A DNA stretch of 64,000 bases from the NCBI RefSeq assembly GCF_019059575.1, contig NW_024882190.1:327795-391794 (forward strand), read 5' to 3'. Shown here one piece after another: positions 33,798 through 45,934 of the stretch. The notes under the pieces are model-generated. The model worked only from the letters and a program-made list of their open reading frames with translations, searched no databases and had not been told where the DNA came from. The position numbers and the translations under genes are program-made. Source of the DNA: Amphibalanus amphitrite (Eukaryota > Arthropoda > Thecostraca > Balanomorpha > Balanidae). How positions within the stretch are numbered: the first letter of the stretch is position 1; every line of letters starts with the position of its first letter.

Positions 33798-36559
33798 GAT
33801 TAAAATAGCTAGGCCACCATCTAAAAGCCAACAACTTTACTATTTATTTAAAACAGATTCGTCAACGATAACTACGCTACGTTTGTACGGACATTAGGAT
33901 AAAAGAACGTAACTTGATGCCACCATAAATAATTACATTAAAAAAAAACACACACACACACACACATTGGTCGTGACAGTCTTGGTCATTTGCCCATCTA
34001 TCAACTTGCTCATCATATCTAGTGTGACGCAGCTACCTTGTTCTTACTTCTTCCCTCCAATCCGAGCCGGCTGAAAGGCGACTGTGACGTGCCGAGCTAC
34101 CGGACACGCCGGGCGAGTCAGCATTCCCGTTCCGGGTGGGTTGGTCCATACGGTAGAGACCTAACTTCAGGCCTGTCAGCGCAGCTGATTCGACAAGAGA
34201 CTGTTCAGGACCCGCTGCTTCGGCAGTTTAGCGGTGCGTTCAGGAAGTCCGCTAGTTGCGTACCCTTGTCACCTGACTGGCCTAACCGTGGTAAAATTAT
34301 ACTTCCGGGTCCAATAAAGGCGTCGTGAGTTACATTCAGCTCCCACTTCCCAGGACATACGTACGTAACTATTTTCTGGGGAAAGGGGACAACCTAGGCT
34401 CTAATATCTCTGTCTCTCTATGTCTCAACCTAGGCTCGGGCATTCGTCCAGCGTATTCTTCTGTTCATCAGTCGCCACAAGAAGACCGAGACACGATCAT
34501 TAGCGAGACACTTTGGCGACGAAAACCGGATCATTAGACAATAAGGAGATGGCACGAAAATGATCTGTTCGGCAAGAATCCTTCAGTCGATCCTCGGAAG
34601 TAAGGATCGTTTGGTCAGGACTGATCCTTTGGTTCTCTTCCAGGAATATTGGGTGAATTTCAAACATGTTTGGGATTTCAATAGACATTCCTTGTCAAGT
34701 AGCTGGGTGTGCTTCCGTTTCGGCAAGCTGTGACCGACGTTTCGATGTTCTCCATCGAAACGTTTGACACCATTGTTTTGTTGATGCGGTTGGTGTTGGT
34801 GATTAATAGCCACCCTTTTGTCTGTTCTCAGCGCTCAGTTCGCCTACGCCGGGTTTGACACATTTTTTGAACGATAACTTTTTGAAGCTCAACAATACAC
34901 CTGTTTTCTACCTTATTGGGACTACTAAGTACTAATAGAACTAATTGGTGCATGCACAGCGGACTGTTCCACATTGTTCAAGACTTTCGTCTAATAGTTA
35001 GGGCGGAGGGGGGGGGGGGTATTAAGCATCATCCGTGCTCAGTGATTACATCATTGCATGAACGGGCTTTTATTAATTGTATCAACTATGCGTACGTAAG
35101 TCGCACAACACACACGTTACACCAGGCGAGCTCATGCTTCGCCATCACTTCCGCCCTCCGTCAAACAATAGACATTCGGTGCCCCGAGCCAGTGCAGGGT
35201 GCGGCAGTGAGCGCCAGCAAACCAAACAAAACTGCACAATGACCGCGGCTCAAACTTCAACAGGAAGCTCAGCCAAGCTTCTCCGACTGGCATTCTTCTC
35301 CGAAATCTCCGGAGCTTCAATTGTTGATAAGAATGACGAGATGTATGAAACACATCACGGATTTCTGATGTTTGTTACCATTTTTAGCGACCTACATATG
35401 CGGAATCTGCATGATCAATGTGAGAAAATGCAGATCCCCTTATGTTTTATGAAATGAGTCAATTAAACGCTTGCAAACATCATGAAGCATGTGGCAATTG
35501 AGAACTCAATATGAAAGTTGAACTCATGGTAGGTACACCACGGGGTGAGTTATGTCATGAAAGGTCATGGAAACATTTAAAATAGTAACCTTTGGCAGCT
35601 ACATCTGTGTGAAAACACCTTAGGTATCTGCAGCTCAACAAAACGAATCGAAAGATGCGCACCGAATTTATTGTGCTGTAGGTATGCTTTGCAGACGGCT
35701 TTTTCAAGCCAGATTATAAAGTTGGCCTGAAGTCAAATTGTCGTATGGGTAAACTGTTTATTTAGAGGTAACTTTTAGGAAACATTCGAGCATTTCAATG
35801 GAAGAAATCGGTAAAAAATGAAATACCTGTGGGTACTGGGTATGCGATATTCATTGAGAGGTTTTTCCTGGCCTTGGCTTTTCCTAAAATATGTACAAAA
35901 TCTGAAGTTTGGCCAGACGGACGGTCATCGAAATCCACGCATATAAAAGTTCCGTAAATAATTATATCTACCATTTTTTACATTTTTGTTCCCCGAACCC
36001 TAAATTTGCGGCTCCCTGATTTTTTTTTTAAATAGAAACTAGCCGTTTTCACGACGGGCTATCTAGCGAATGCACCAAACGTGACCTCGGTTACGCATGC
36101 ACTGTAAGTCTAATATGTAACTAAATAGGTGCATAATCAATGTGATAATTGACGCTAAGTAGGTACAGTTAAATGTTTTTACCATTTTCGATCAAAGAAG
36201 GAAAACGCTGCGGTATATTTCGAGCGAATTACAAAAACATAATTCCCATCAGTAAAAGTATTCACACACGCTCCGTGGGCCAGCTTCCCCACGTGCACGC
36301 CCAGGCCGCGTTGCTGCAGCCAATCAAGAGACAATTCAGTTGATTAGCAATGGTCTTGAGCCAGATGAGCCAGATGGGTGGACGATATGCCCGCCCCCCC
36401 CCCCCGTCTTCCTTATACCATTATCTAATCTTGGGTTGCCCAAAAATGCGCTGGAGTCCGGAGTGTAAGTTGCGGGGTTACACCAATCGCCACCCGGTCA
36501 ACTTTGGCATCTCCACCATCTAGGTACTATCTATATTCAGGCTCGTTTGTTTGTTTGTT
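33798..36559. other. Gene-free stretch with a CA microsatellite
   Basis: A CA dinucleotide repeat lies at about 33949-33966. Short open frames (for example at 34038 and 35077) have no recognisable motifs, no splice support and no relatives in the window. If the exon at 37461 belongs to the minus-strand membrane gene, this would be intronic. Confidence 0.4.
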
Positions 36560-36910
36560 TTGTTGAGTCAGGCCGCTTCGGTCTAGCGACATCATTTTAG
36601 GGCCGGAAGGATGCTAGGAATACCTAATCGCCACGCCATGTGTAGATCGCCCACGATCGTAAATACCTACAAATACATACATACATATGGAATTAGGGAG
36701 AGACATTGGTCTGGGCGAGCACCTTGGTGAGTCGCCGGGGCTGAGCCCGTTCAAAGGACAGGTCGACCAGCCCCTGACCAGCACCGCACCCGGCTACGGG
36801 CGTGCTCTTACGGGCGTTCCCGCATGCGATAAGTTGCCCGTCCAGCTCGGAACAGGGGGATGAGGTGTAGAGGCGAAGCATTGGAATGTTTTGAGAGGAT
36901 GGAAACGACG
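36560..36910 (+). repeat. Dispersed repeat, copy 2
   Basis: Related to 12240-12730, with the same order of blocks (GCCGGAAGGAT, GAGACATTGGTCT, GCCGGGGCTGAGCC, GCACCCGGCTACGGGCG, TGCCCGTCCAGC). It differs by internal insertions. Non-coding. Confidence 0.6.
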
Positions 36911-37460
36911 GAACGGTGGTGACTTCTCAAGGTCTTCTGTGAATCAATTCATAGGTGAAGAAGTCCCGCGCCTGTGGCCTCTCCGTGTTGCGTAAATTGT
37001 CGTGGAATGACGCGAGATTCGAGGGGAGCCGGGGAAGTCCAATATACATATGCAACCTACGGTAGGGCATTATCTTCGATGGAATGCATGAAACAATCGG
37101 ACCGGGGCATGGCGAGAGGCGGAGTTGACCTGCACGAACGGCGCAGGGGGTGGGGGATGGGGGTGGGGGTGGGGGGCAGCACAAAGACTCGGGACTCAGA
37201 TCACTCTCCCCCTCCCCCCCCCCCGGAGCGAAATTCTGGGTACGCACCTTTGTTCGGCTTTACGTCACTGATTCTTAGTTATTAGTATTGCTTTGCCCCA
37301 CATTGCCACATGACCGCCATCACACACCTCAACCCGCATCACTACGAAATAGATTAGTCACTGGAGGCCTGCCCGCCAGGCAGAACCAGAAACTACATCG
37401 GCCAGCCCACGTAAACAACTGACCAGCATGCCTTACTCAACCAGTATATCTGTCACTTAC

Positions 37461-37495
37461 TTGAAGTTGTATATTCCAAACTCATCGTCGGACAT
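37461..37495 (-). CDS. Candidate initiating exon, MSDDEFGIYNF
   Basis: On the minus strand an ATG at 37495 opens MSDDEFGIYNF and runs into a consensus donor (AA followed by GTAAGTGA). The exon ends in phase 2, which matches the acceptor of the exon at 22219. A GC-rich, promoter-like region lies immediately upstream (37560-37880). Against joining it to the membrane-protein exons: the peptide is not a signal sequence although the next exon carries glycosylation sequons, and the intron would be 15 kb. It may start a different gene whose other exons I did not find. Confidence 0.35.
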
Positions 37496-37559
37496 CTTGA
37501 AAGACCGCGCAGTACACTGGAGAATAAAAAACAATTCACAGCGCGGTCACCGAACCTCT

Positions 37560-37880
37560 GTCTGGCTGTCTGCTCCGTATTTGAGTTGACGCACACACGC
37601 GACCCCCTCACCCTCCACGCCGCGGCCAGGCGACCGGTCCTCTCTTGCACCGTTTGCGAGGCACCGCTCGTACGGTCTCTGACACCGCGTCCGTGTCGGC
37701 CGGCGGCGGTCTGTGCTCACTGAGCCCGACCGGAGAGCGCTGAGAGCGTACCGCGGCGACCACCAGACCGGAGCGGGGCGGGCGCCGTACTTCGGCGGCC
37801 TTCACCGGGGTATAAGGAACATCCTTCGCCCCCCAGGGTCGGGAGTCGGGACCTGACGGCCCCGTGCGCCTGTGAGGGGA
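37560..37880 (-). promoter_or_regulatory. GC-rich, CpG-containing region upstream of candidate exon
   Basis: The GC content rises sharply, with many CpG dinucleotides, just 5' of the ATG at 37495 on the minus strand. This is consistent with a promoter or 5' untranslated region. No core promoter element is certain. The GC-rich composition alone also explains the long open frames here. Confidence 0.3.
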
Positions 37881-38900
37881 AGTGTCTGAAAATGTCAGTC
37901 TTTTTACAATTAATATCAATTATCATTTATTATCCTTTAAATTATGATTTATATCCTCCCACCGAAAAACGCTATTTTTTAAAGGTAGGTATGTACAGTG
38001 GGTCTATTTAAGATCTCCAGAGCCACCACGTGGCGCTACGGTCGGGGTAGGGCGAGTCCAAATCCCGAGGGAAGTGAGGTCACCGGTCATTGTGGGGGAA
38101 GGAGGGAGGGGGAGTGACGCGGTATCACGGCGCATGGGGCGTGCGTAGCGCCGGGAGTTGGAGTGGGCCGCCCAGGGCCGCCCGCCACTGCGCCGAGGCT
38201 GAGGGGAGGGGATGGTGGTTGCGGGTGCGTTCACTCCGGTATGGTGGTATCCTGTTCATGTGGAACCAGCAAAAATGCGACTGAAACTGGGAATCATTAT
38301 CTCAAACAAACGGGCATGCCAGAAGCAGCGTCAGTTCCAGCCAAAATGTTGAACAATGATAAGTAATTGAAATCTGGGACGTATTCATAGCATGCAACTA
38401 TTCAGTCGATAGCTGCATGATACTCTTCATGATGCATGATGAGGCTGTTCTAAACTGTTATTTGAGTTAGATATTTTTCTTTCGGCACGTTCAGTCTTGG
38501 TGGGTTTTATCGGGCCGAAAAGAATCAGAAAAGAAAAAAGATTTGAAATGGCTCCAGAAAAAAATCCAAAAATATTTTCTTAAAAATGAAACTTTGCTAA
38601 AAATTTTATAAGCGATAACTTTGACTTTTTGAGAGGATATTGGGGAAAGATATTGGGGAAAGATGTCATCGTGCTTATCTGTGTTGCAGTAGAAGGAAAG
38701 ATTTTGGTTCGTGTCGAGATAAAACCAGACCCGGGAGTGGGGCTCGAACTCACGACATCGCATTCAGCTCACAGGCTACCCAACCTCAACGCTACGAGCA
38801 CCTATCCCCCTGCGCAGCTTGCTCAGTGTTTCGACTAGAGTTCGGCCAAAGTGTCTGACGTCTGTCAATGTCACGAGGCGAAACCGCAAGGTAAATGTCC

Positions 38901-39085
38901 GTCCCGGTAGCTCGGTCGGTAGAGCGTTGGACTCCATGTGCCATGTGGTGAGAGCGCACGTCCCGGTTGCATAAGTCCGGGTTCGAAACGCGACGTGTGT
39001 TTGACGTTTTTGAGCCTCCTGACGGGTATGGTAACATGGTAGTGGTTGGTGACAGGCCGCTGCCAGGCGAAGTCAGTGAGGGGAC
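38901..39085 (+). repeat. tRNA-derived SINE, copy 2
   Basis: Head has an A box (TAGCTCGGTCGGTAGAGCG) and a B box (GGGTTCGAAACGC). The body has TTTTGAGCCTCCTGACGGGT and GGTTGGTGACAGG. Matches copy 1 at 23107. The extra bases between the boxes break a normal tRNA fold. Confidence 0.75.
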
Positions 39086-39089
39086 CGGC

Positions 39090-40106
39090 CGTGCGCGGCT
39101 ATGTGCGCACTGCGCACGTTACAATTTGGACTAATTCTGCCATAGACCAGGAATTGTTTGATCGGAAGGTAGAGAGCCGGGTCAACGCAACAAGCTCAGC
39201 TTAGCGGGGACTCTGTCATTGTGATTCCCTTCATTCAAAGGGTTCGGGCCAAATTTAATATTATAAAAGGGGAGCCCAACCAGGTTGGGCCGGGTTGAAC
39301 CCGGTTGGACCGGTGTCTTACACGCAATCATGGTCAGACAAAACAGAGGCTAACTTCGGGTCAAATATTTGTATTAACTGATCATCTTATTGTTTTAAGC
39401 TTACACGTATATTACCTTTTACCTTTTTTTGACTCGAGACTTCATGCACAAAAATGTGGCATTCGTCTACTTTTCCTCATCTTCTCTTAGCGACTTGATT
39501 TGACCTTAAAGGCCCATCTTACCAGTAAAAAAATCACCTGCGTGATGATTATTTGCCAAAGGGCGCTCTACGCAAGAAACGCCAGCCGGTCAAAAAACTG
39601 GCGAACGATACGATCTTTCTATTGCTTGAATTATATTCAATGAAAATTTCAGGAGACATAAATAATATTAATCCTTATAGCTACTGGGCGCCCGGAGTAT
39701 TCCCTAGCATTGCATTGCCAGCTGCATTATACCAACATAACATTTGCATTACTTTGGGTTCATCATAGTTGACAGTAGACGAACCGGCCACAGCAAACCC
39801 ATGCCTCATTATCCTTTCCTTCCAAGCAGCCAACTGCCAAGCTAACCGGCCGCCCGGCCCACCACCGCGATATGGAATAACGCTGGACTGCGCCATTTGC
39901 CTGCGGCAGTGCCCCACCGCGCCGGGGCTGTTTGACAGGTCACCCGTACCGTGCTCTCGCCACCCGCCCCGCCCCGCCTCCTTCCCCACCTCCCCACCGG
40001 GTTCAGCTCGCTAGTGACCTCTCCTTGAATCTCACATGGACTCGACTGAGGCTCAACGCCATCTAGTTTCGTCTGGAGATCCTTACTAGATCCACTGTAC
40101 ATGGGC
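39090..40106. other. No gene recognised
   Basis: Contains a short palindromic patch near 39272-39312 (CAACCAGGTTGGGCC...) but no supported exon. Confidence 0.4.
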
Positions 40107-40146
40107 ATTATCAGCAGGGCTGCGGAGTCGATGGATTTTAGGGTGA

Positions 40147-40264
40147 CTCCGACTCCGATTCCGGCTTGAAAAATCGACTCCGACTCCGACTCCAACTCCG
40201 ACTCCGACTCCAACTCCGACTCCGACTCCAACTCCGACTCCGACTCCAACTCCGACTCCGACTC
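40147..40264. repeat. (GACTCC/AACTCC)n array, left end of hAT element
   Basis: Hexamer-based repeat continuing the GGAGTC theme of the terminal repeat. Its mirror at about 44596-44711 is shorter and more diverged. Frames reading GVGVGV or ESELES here are repeat artefacts. Confidence 0.85.
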
Positions 40265-40266
40265 CG

Positions 40267-40670
40267 GGGCCCTGTTTCACCGGTGATAGCAGCACGCTGC
40301 TATCACGTTTCGCGAGCTGACGTCATGTCATGACGCCATACTGCTGACGTTATGGGCAGTTCCGGCGCACGATGGCCGCGACCTTGGCCGCGGCATTAAG
40401 TGACGTATGAGCCTAATAGTAAGAGTTTACGCAGTCATTATAGTATATTTATTTTTAATATATATTTTTTTAAATATGAGATATTTAAAAGAAGTTGGGT
40501 TTAAGGGGAATTTGGACGTAAACTTCGAACATTTAGTTGATGACGTAAAACAATATTGCGGCAATCGTGCGCCAGAATTGCCCCTTACGTCAGCAGTATG
40601 ATGTCATCACATTACGTCAGCTCGCGCAATTTGAGAGCAGCTTGCTGCTATCACCGGTGAAACAGGGCCC
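40267..40670. mobile_element. 404-bp MITE inside the hAT element
   Basis: Ends are GGGCCCTGTTTCACCGGTGA and its complement. The inverted repeats extend through GATAGCAGCA and on to GCGAGCTGACGT. No clear target duplication was found. The central AT-rich frame has no recognisable motifs. Confidence 0.7.
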
Positions 40671-40789
40671 TGATGGTTCTATTAAAATCCATATCATGAT
40701 ATTGAAGTTCATAACGGAACGTACGTGAAGTTAGCGTCGTATTCCGCGACGGATTCAGCGTCGAGTCCGAATTTCAACTAAACCCAACC

Positions 40790-43700
40790 TATCCGATGCA
40801 GTTTGGGACGCTGATTCCGAATATTGTATTCATTTCAAATTTCAAGGTCATCTTCAAGGTCAAATCACGGATTGAAATTGAGTCCCCGATTTTTCCTACA
40901 CGGATCGTCCGATCCGATTTCTGAAGGTCGCATTCGATAGCTAGGGTCAGAATCTCGAATTCCCTAATATATACCTCATTAAAAATATTTGACCTTAAAG
41001 GTCAAATCACGGATTGAAATTTTGAGTCCCCAATTTTTTCTACACCGATCGTCCGATCCCAGTTCTGATGATCGCATTCGATAGCTAGGGTCAGAATCTC
41101 GAGTTCCCTAATATATACCTTATTAAAAATATTTGACCTTAAAGGTCAAATAACGGATTGAAATTTTGAGTCCCCAAATTTTTTCTACACCGATCGTCCG
41201 ATCCGATTTCTGATGGTCGCATTCGATAGCTAGGGTCAGAATCTCAAGTTCCCTAATATAAACCTTATTAAAAATATTTGACCTTAAAGGTCAAATCACG
41301 GATTGAAATTTTGAGTCCCCAATTTTTTCTACACCGATCGTCCGATCCGATTTCTGATGGTCACATTCGATAGCTAGGGTCAGAATCTCGAGTTCCCTAA
41401 TATATACCTTATTAAAAATATTTGACCTTAAAGGTCAAATCACGGATTGGAATTTTGAGTCCCCAATTTTTTCTGCACCGATCGTCCGATCCGATTTCTG
41501 ATGGTCGCATTCGACAGCTAGGGTCAGAATCTCGAGTTCCCTAATATATACCTTATTAAAAATATTTGACCTTTAAGGTCAAATCACGGATAGAAATTTT
41601 CAGTCCCCCAATTTTTTCTACACCGATCGTCCGATCCGATTTCTGATGGTCGCATTCGATAGCTAGGGTCAGAATCTCGAGTTCCCTAATATATAGCTTA
41701 TTAAAAATATTTGACCTCAAAGGTCAAATCAATCGGATCCTTATTATCAAATATTAAATATATTTACCTTTACCTTATTAAATATATTTGACCTTAAAGG
41801 TGAAATCACGGATTGAAATTTTGAGTCCCCCAATTTATTCTACACCGATCGTCCGATCCGATTTCTGATGGTCGCATTCGATAGCTAGGGTAAGAATCTC
41901 GAGTTCCCTAATATATACCTTATTAGAAATATTTGACCTTAAGGTCAAATCACGGATATTTGACCTTAACCCGCGCCCTGCTGGGGGGGGTGTTTGAACA
42001 CCCCCTCTTTGTGGTTTTTCGCAAATATCTCAAAAACGGCGGCGCGGAGCGCCGCCGTTTTTGAAACACCTTATCATACATCAATTCTACACATGTTGTG
42101 AAAATTTCAGACCAAGGTCATTCAAGGTCAGGTCACCAGGTCACTTGAAGTGACCTCACCTCATAAAAAGTTTCAATGTCTGTCATAGCTACACCGAGTG
42201 ACCGATCGCTTTGAAACTTTCAGCGATTGCTATGAGCAATAACATGTACAAAATGTATATCTCAGAATTTTGATATCGATGACCTAAGGTCAGGTCAATT
42301 TTGCGACCTCCCCATTATAAGTCAATGGGAGAAAACTGAAATGCGCCTCTTTTGGACGGAATACATTATAAACACTCCCAAACACTGAATTACAAGTGGT
42401 TTAGACACACTGAACATGAAAATGGTGTCCGTGACCCCTGTTTATGCCCTGAGGTCATCTTAGGTCACGAATGGTATCTAACAGTTTTTCGCAAATAACT
42501 TTTGATAGAGGCATGCCAGAGCGATGAAAACGCCTTAGATGTGTTCAGCTCGACGATACGGATCGACTGATATGCAACATGACCCTTTCCGGTCAGGTCA
42601 TGACCTTGACCTGAGGTCAAATTTTCAAGTTGACCTTTCAAGGTCAAGTTATAGTTCATTCGATGCGTCTTGACAAGAGGAACACGATGCCGGTAAAAGT
42701 AAGCTCGTACAATGCTTGGGTCAAAAGTTATTGCAGAAAAACTGTTTCCGAAAAAATCGGCTATTTTTGCAAGTTTTCCCCCCTGCAGGCAAAACCGTTG
42801 ACGTTAGGTCAAATCTGAGAGAATTGCTCAGAAAGGGCGTTAATAGGGCTATCGAATGCGCTTTTCCGCGGCGCTGTAGCTCTATTGGTTCCCGAGTTAT
42901 GCGTTGGCTTCTTGGAAATTTTCGACATTCGACCTGGAAATCGGCGAAATTTTGCCTTCAATGACCTCTGGTGACCTGACCTTTGACCTGACCAAAAAAT
43001 AGACCGAAGTGATTTCCTCATTATTTTTGACGCTCTTTCGAACGCCGCCTTCCGCGTATCGCTACGTGGCCCAGGAGCCGAGTTAGAAGGGGGGGTGTTC
43101 AAACACCCCCCCCCAGCAGGGCGTGGAAATCCAGAACCCCCAGCCGGGCGCGGGTTAAAGGTCAAATCACGGATTGAAATTTTGAGTTCCCCGATTTTTT
43201 CTACACCGATCGTCCCATCCGATTTCTGATGGGCGCATTCGATAGCTAGTGTCAGAATCTCGAGTTCCCTAATATATACCTTATTAAAAATATTTGACCT
43301 TAAAGGTCAAATAACGGATTGAAATTTTGAGTCCCCGATTTTTTCTACGCCGATCGTCCGATCCGATTTCTGATGGTCGCATTCGATAGCTAGGGTCAGA
43401 ATCTCGAGTTGCCTTATATATACCTTATTAAAAATATTTGACCTTTAAGGTGAAATCACGGATTGAAATTTTGAGTCCCCCAATTTTTTCTACACCGATC
43501 GTCCGATCCGATTTTTGATGGTCGCATTCGATAGCTAGGGTCAGAATCTCGAGTTCCCTAATATATAGCTTATTAAAAATATTTGACCTCAAAGGTCAAA
43601 TCAATCTGATCCTTATTATTAAATATTAAATATTTTTAACTTTACCTTATTAAATATATTTGACCTTAAAGGTCAAATCACGGATTTAAATTTTGAGTCC

Positions 43701-44490
43701 CCCAATTTTTTCTACACCGATCGTCCGATCCGATTTCTGATGGTCGCATTCGATAGCTAGGGTAAGAATCTCGAGTTCCCTGATATATACCTTTTTAAAA
43801 ATATTTGACCTTAAAGGTCAAATCACGGATTGAAATTTTGAGTCCCCCAATTTTTTCTACACCGATCGTCCGATCCGATTTCTGATGGTCGCATTCGATA
43901 GCTAGGGTCAGAATGCGATCCGATTTCTGATGCGACCATCAGAAATCGGATCGGACGATCGGTGTAGAAAAAATCGGGGGACTCAAAATTTCAATCCGTG
44001 ATGTGACCTTTAAGGTCAAATATCCGTGATTTGACCTTTAAGGTCAAATATTTTTAATAAGGTATATATTAGGGAACTCGAGATTCTGACCCTACCTATC
44101 GAATTTGACCATCAGAAATCGGATCGGACGATTGGTGCAGAAAAAATCGAGGACTCAAAATTTCAATCCGTGATTTGACCTTTAAGGTCAAATATTTTTA
44201 ATAAGGTATATATTAGGGAACTCGAGATTCTGACCCTAGCTATCGAATGCGACCATCAGAAATCGGATCAGACGATCGGTGTAGAAAAAATTGGGGACTC
44301 AAAATTTCAATCCGTGATTTGACCTTTAAGGTCAAATATTTTTAATAAGGTATATATTAGCGAACTCGAGATTCTGACCCTACCTATTGAATTTGACCAT
44401 CAGAAATCGGATCAGACGATCGGTGTAGGAAAAATCGGGGACTCAATTTCAATCCGTGATTTGACCTTGAAGATGACCTTGAAATTTGAA
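40790..44490. repeat. About 143-bp tandem array with inverted right arm
   Basis: Units contain TTGACCTTAAAGGTCAA, TCACGGATTGAAATTTTGAG, CGATCGTCCGATCC and GCATTCGATAGCTAGGGTC. Starts at 40988, 41131, 41278, 41421 and 41564 give a period near 143-147. Orientation flips near 43920, and at least four inverted units run to 44490. The TTAA at the centre of the palindromic motif was used as the target of the insertion at 41970-43154. Confidence 0.9.
41970..43154. mobile_element. Complete 1.19-kb TTAA-family MITE in the tandem array
   Basis: Flanked by TTAA at 41966-41969 and 43155-43158. The flanks join to restore the array's TTGACC-TTAA-AGGTCAA motif, proving exact insertion with TTAA duplication. 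Left end is CCCGCGCCCTGCTGGGG. Hairpins at 41983-42005 (centre TGTTTGAACA) and 43089-43114 (centre TGTTCAAACA) are exact reverse complements. No coding frame. Confidence 0.95.
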
Positions 44491-45177
44491 ATGAATACGA
44501 TATTCGGAATCAGCGGCAGGTCTTTTTTCGACAAAATCCCATTTCGAGCGCAGTATCGTCAATAAGACAGGTGCAGTGCATGAAGTTGAGACATGCAGCG
44601 TTAACTCCGACTCCGGAGTCGCAGTCGGTAAGATTTTGGCGACTCCGACTCCGACGCCGACTCCGAGCAGAACTGTCGACTCCGACCGACTCCAACTCCG
44701 ACTCCGACTCCGCAGCCCTGATTATCAGAGTTTTGTTTTCCAAAGTTTCTGAATTCATACCTATTCAATGAAACGTATGGTTGAGGCCCGCAATCCGAAG
44801 TCATTCGTCTCAAAATTGTTGACATGTACCCGCCAGCCAGCCATCTAAATAAGAAACCTCTCGAGTCTCGGCGCGAGAGCCCTCTCTTGCGCGAGAGACG
44901 GCTGGCCGATGAATAGCCAACATCGAATAATGGAGCACACAATGCCAACAGCGTTATGGGAGTTAAATGGACTAGACCCTTAAGAAATAGTTCACTTTAG
45001 TTTTGACATGGGGTTTTGAACTGGAATAGCAGTTCCGAGCTTGAGCTGACACAAGCACAAATCAGGAGCTCTTACGGCCCAACGATTACCCTATGTATAT
45101 GCACCAATTCTCGTCCAAAAAAAAGTTGCCTTGCTGAGGAATGTGTGGCGTGTGCCTTGTAGGGGTGATTTCCTTTT

Positions 45178-45525
45178 ATTCAGCGCCCCACTGGGATCTG
45201 TGTATAACGCGCCCTACTGTGGGGGGGGGGGGGCTCCATAACTCCGAGAGCCTCCATAGCCCCCTCCTAACTCCGAAACTACCGGGCCGGTCGGGCCGGT
45301 CGTCAAAATTCAAACGGCATCTGATAGCCCCAGTAAACTGTCGAGCCTAACCTAGTTTCATTAAACTCGAGGTCACCGATGACGTCACAGGTCAGGTCAA
45401 AGTAAAAATTATCGATGTTTGGCTTGTTGACCACATTTTGGGCTCTGGCTGCCGTCTTACAAGTCAGATATCTATCGGATGCAGTTTGAGCTTAGGAACA
45501 CGATGGTGCTATTTATGATTTTAAA
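45178..45525. mobile_element. TTAA-family left-end fragment
   Basis: Starts with a decayed end (GCGCCCCACTGGGATCTG) and matches 9045-9300 through CGAAACTAC(C/T)GGGCC and GAGGTCACC(G/A)ATGACGTCA. It then jumps to sequence equivalent to 9600-9650. The TTAA is lost, and an internal deletion and right truncation are evident. Confidence 0.65.
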
Positions 45526-45934
45526 TTGAAATTACAGATATGAGATACCATACCTACTATTCATCAAATGTATAGTCACCGTGATCAATTGTAGCGAATC
45601 TTTGGCTGTATTGATGACGTCATGAGCACAAGTATTAGACAAAGTTAAATAATACACAACATATAATTTGCCGAAACCTTGGCCATCAGTCGACAAGCGG
45701 CAACAAGCGGCGCGGCGGCGTATGCGGCGGCGTGTGCGCCCGTTGGTGGAGTATGGGACAAGAGAAATGAAATAAGCCAATATTTGGTGAATACTGGCTA
45801 TTAAGGTATGTTTCAAATTAAAACTATTAAAATGGTGATTGTATCAAAAGCTCAAAGTGCTAAAATTGGGGCTAGGATTTAATATCAAATGTTTTTCATA
45901 TAAAAATGATGCAAATGCCTGATCTGCGTTAATT

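Larger units (their letters stand above)
40115..44720. mobile_element. 4.6-kb hAT-type element with tandem-repeat arms
   Basis: A perfect 8-bp duplication ATTATCAG (40107-40114 and 44721-44728) flanks ends CAGGGCTGCGGAGTCG and the complement CGACTCCGCAGCCCTG-like right end. Inside each end is a GACTCC hexamer array, then an array of about 143-bp units; the arrays at the two ends are in opposite orientation and meet near 43920. A 404-bp MITE and a TTAA element are nested within. No transposase is present. Confidence 0.85.

Noticed and set aside
37608..37919. 103-codon minus-strand frame upstream of the candidate exon
   Set aside because: Composition-driven in a GC-rich region and interrupted before the ATG at 37495; better read as promoter or untranslated sequence.
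40086..40295. GV-repeat protein frame
   Set aside because: Product of the GACTCC hexamer array at a hAT end.
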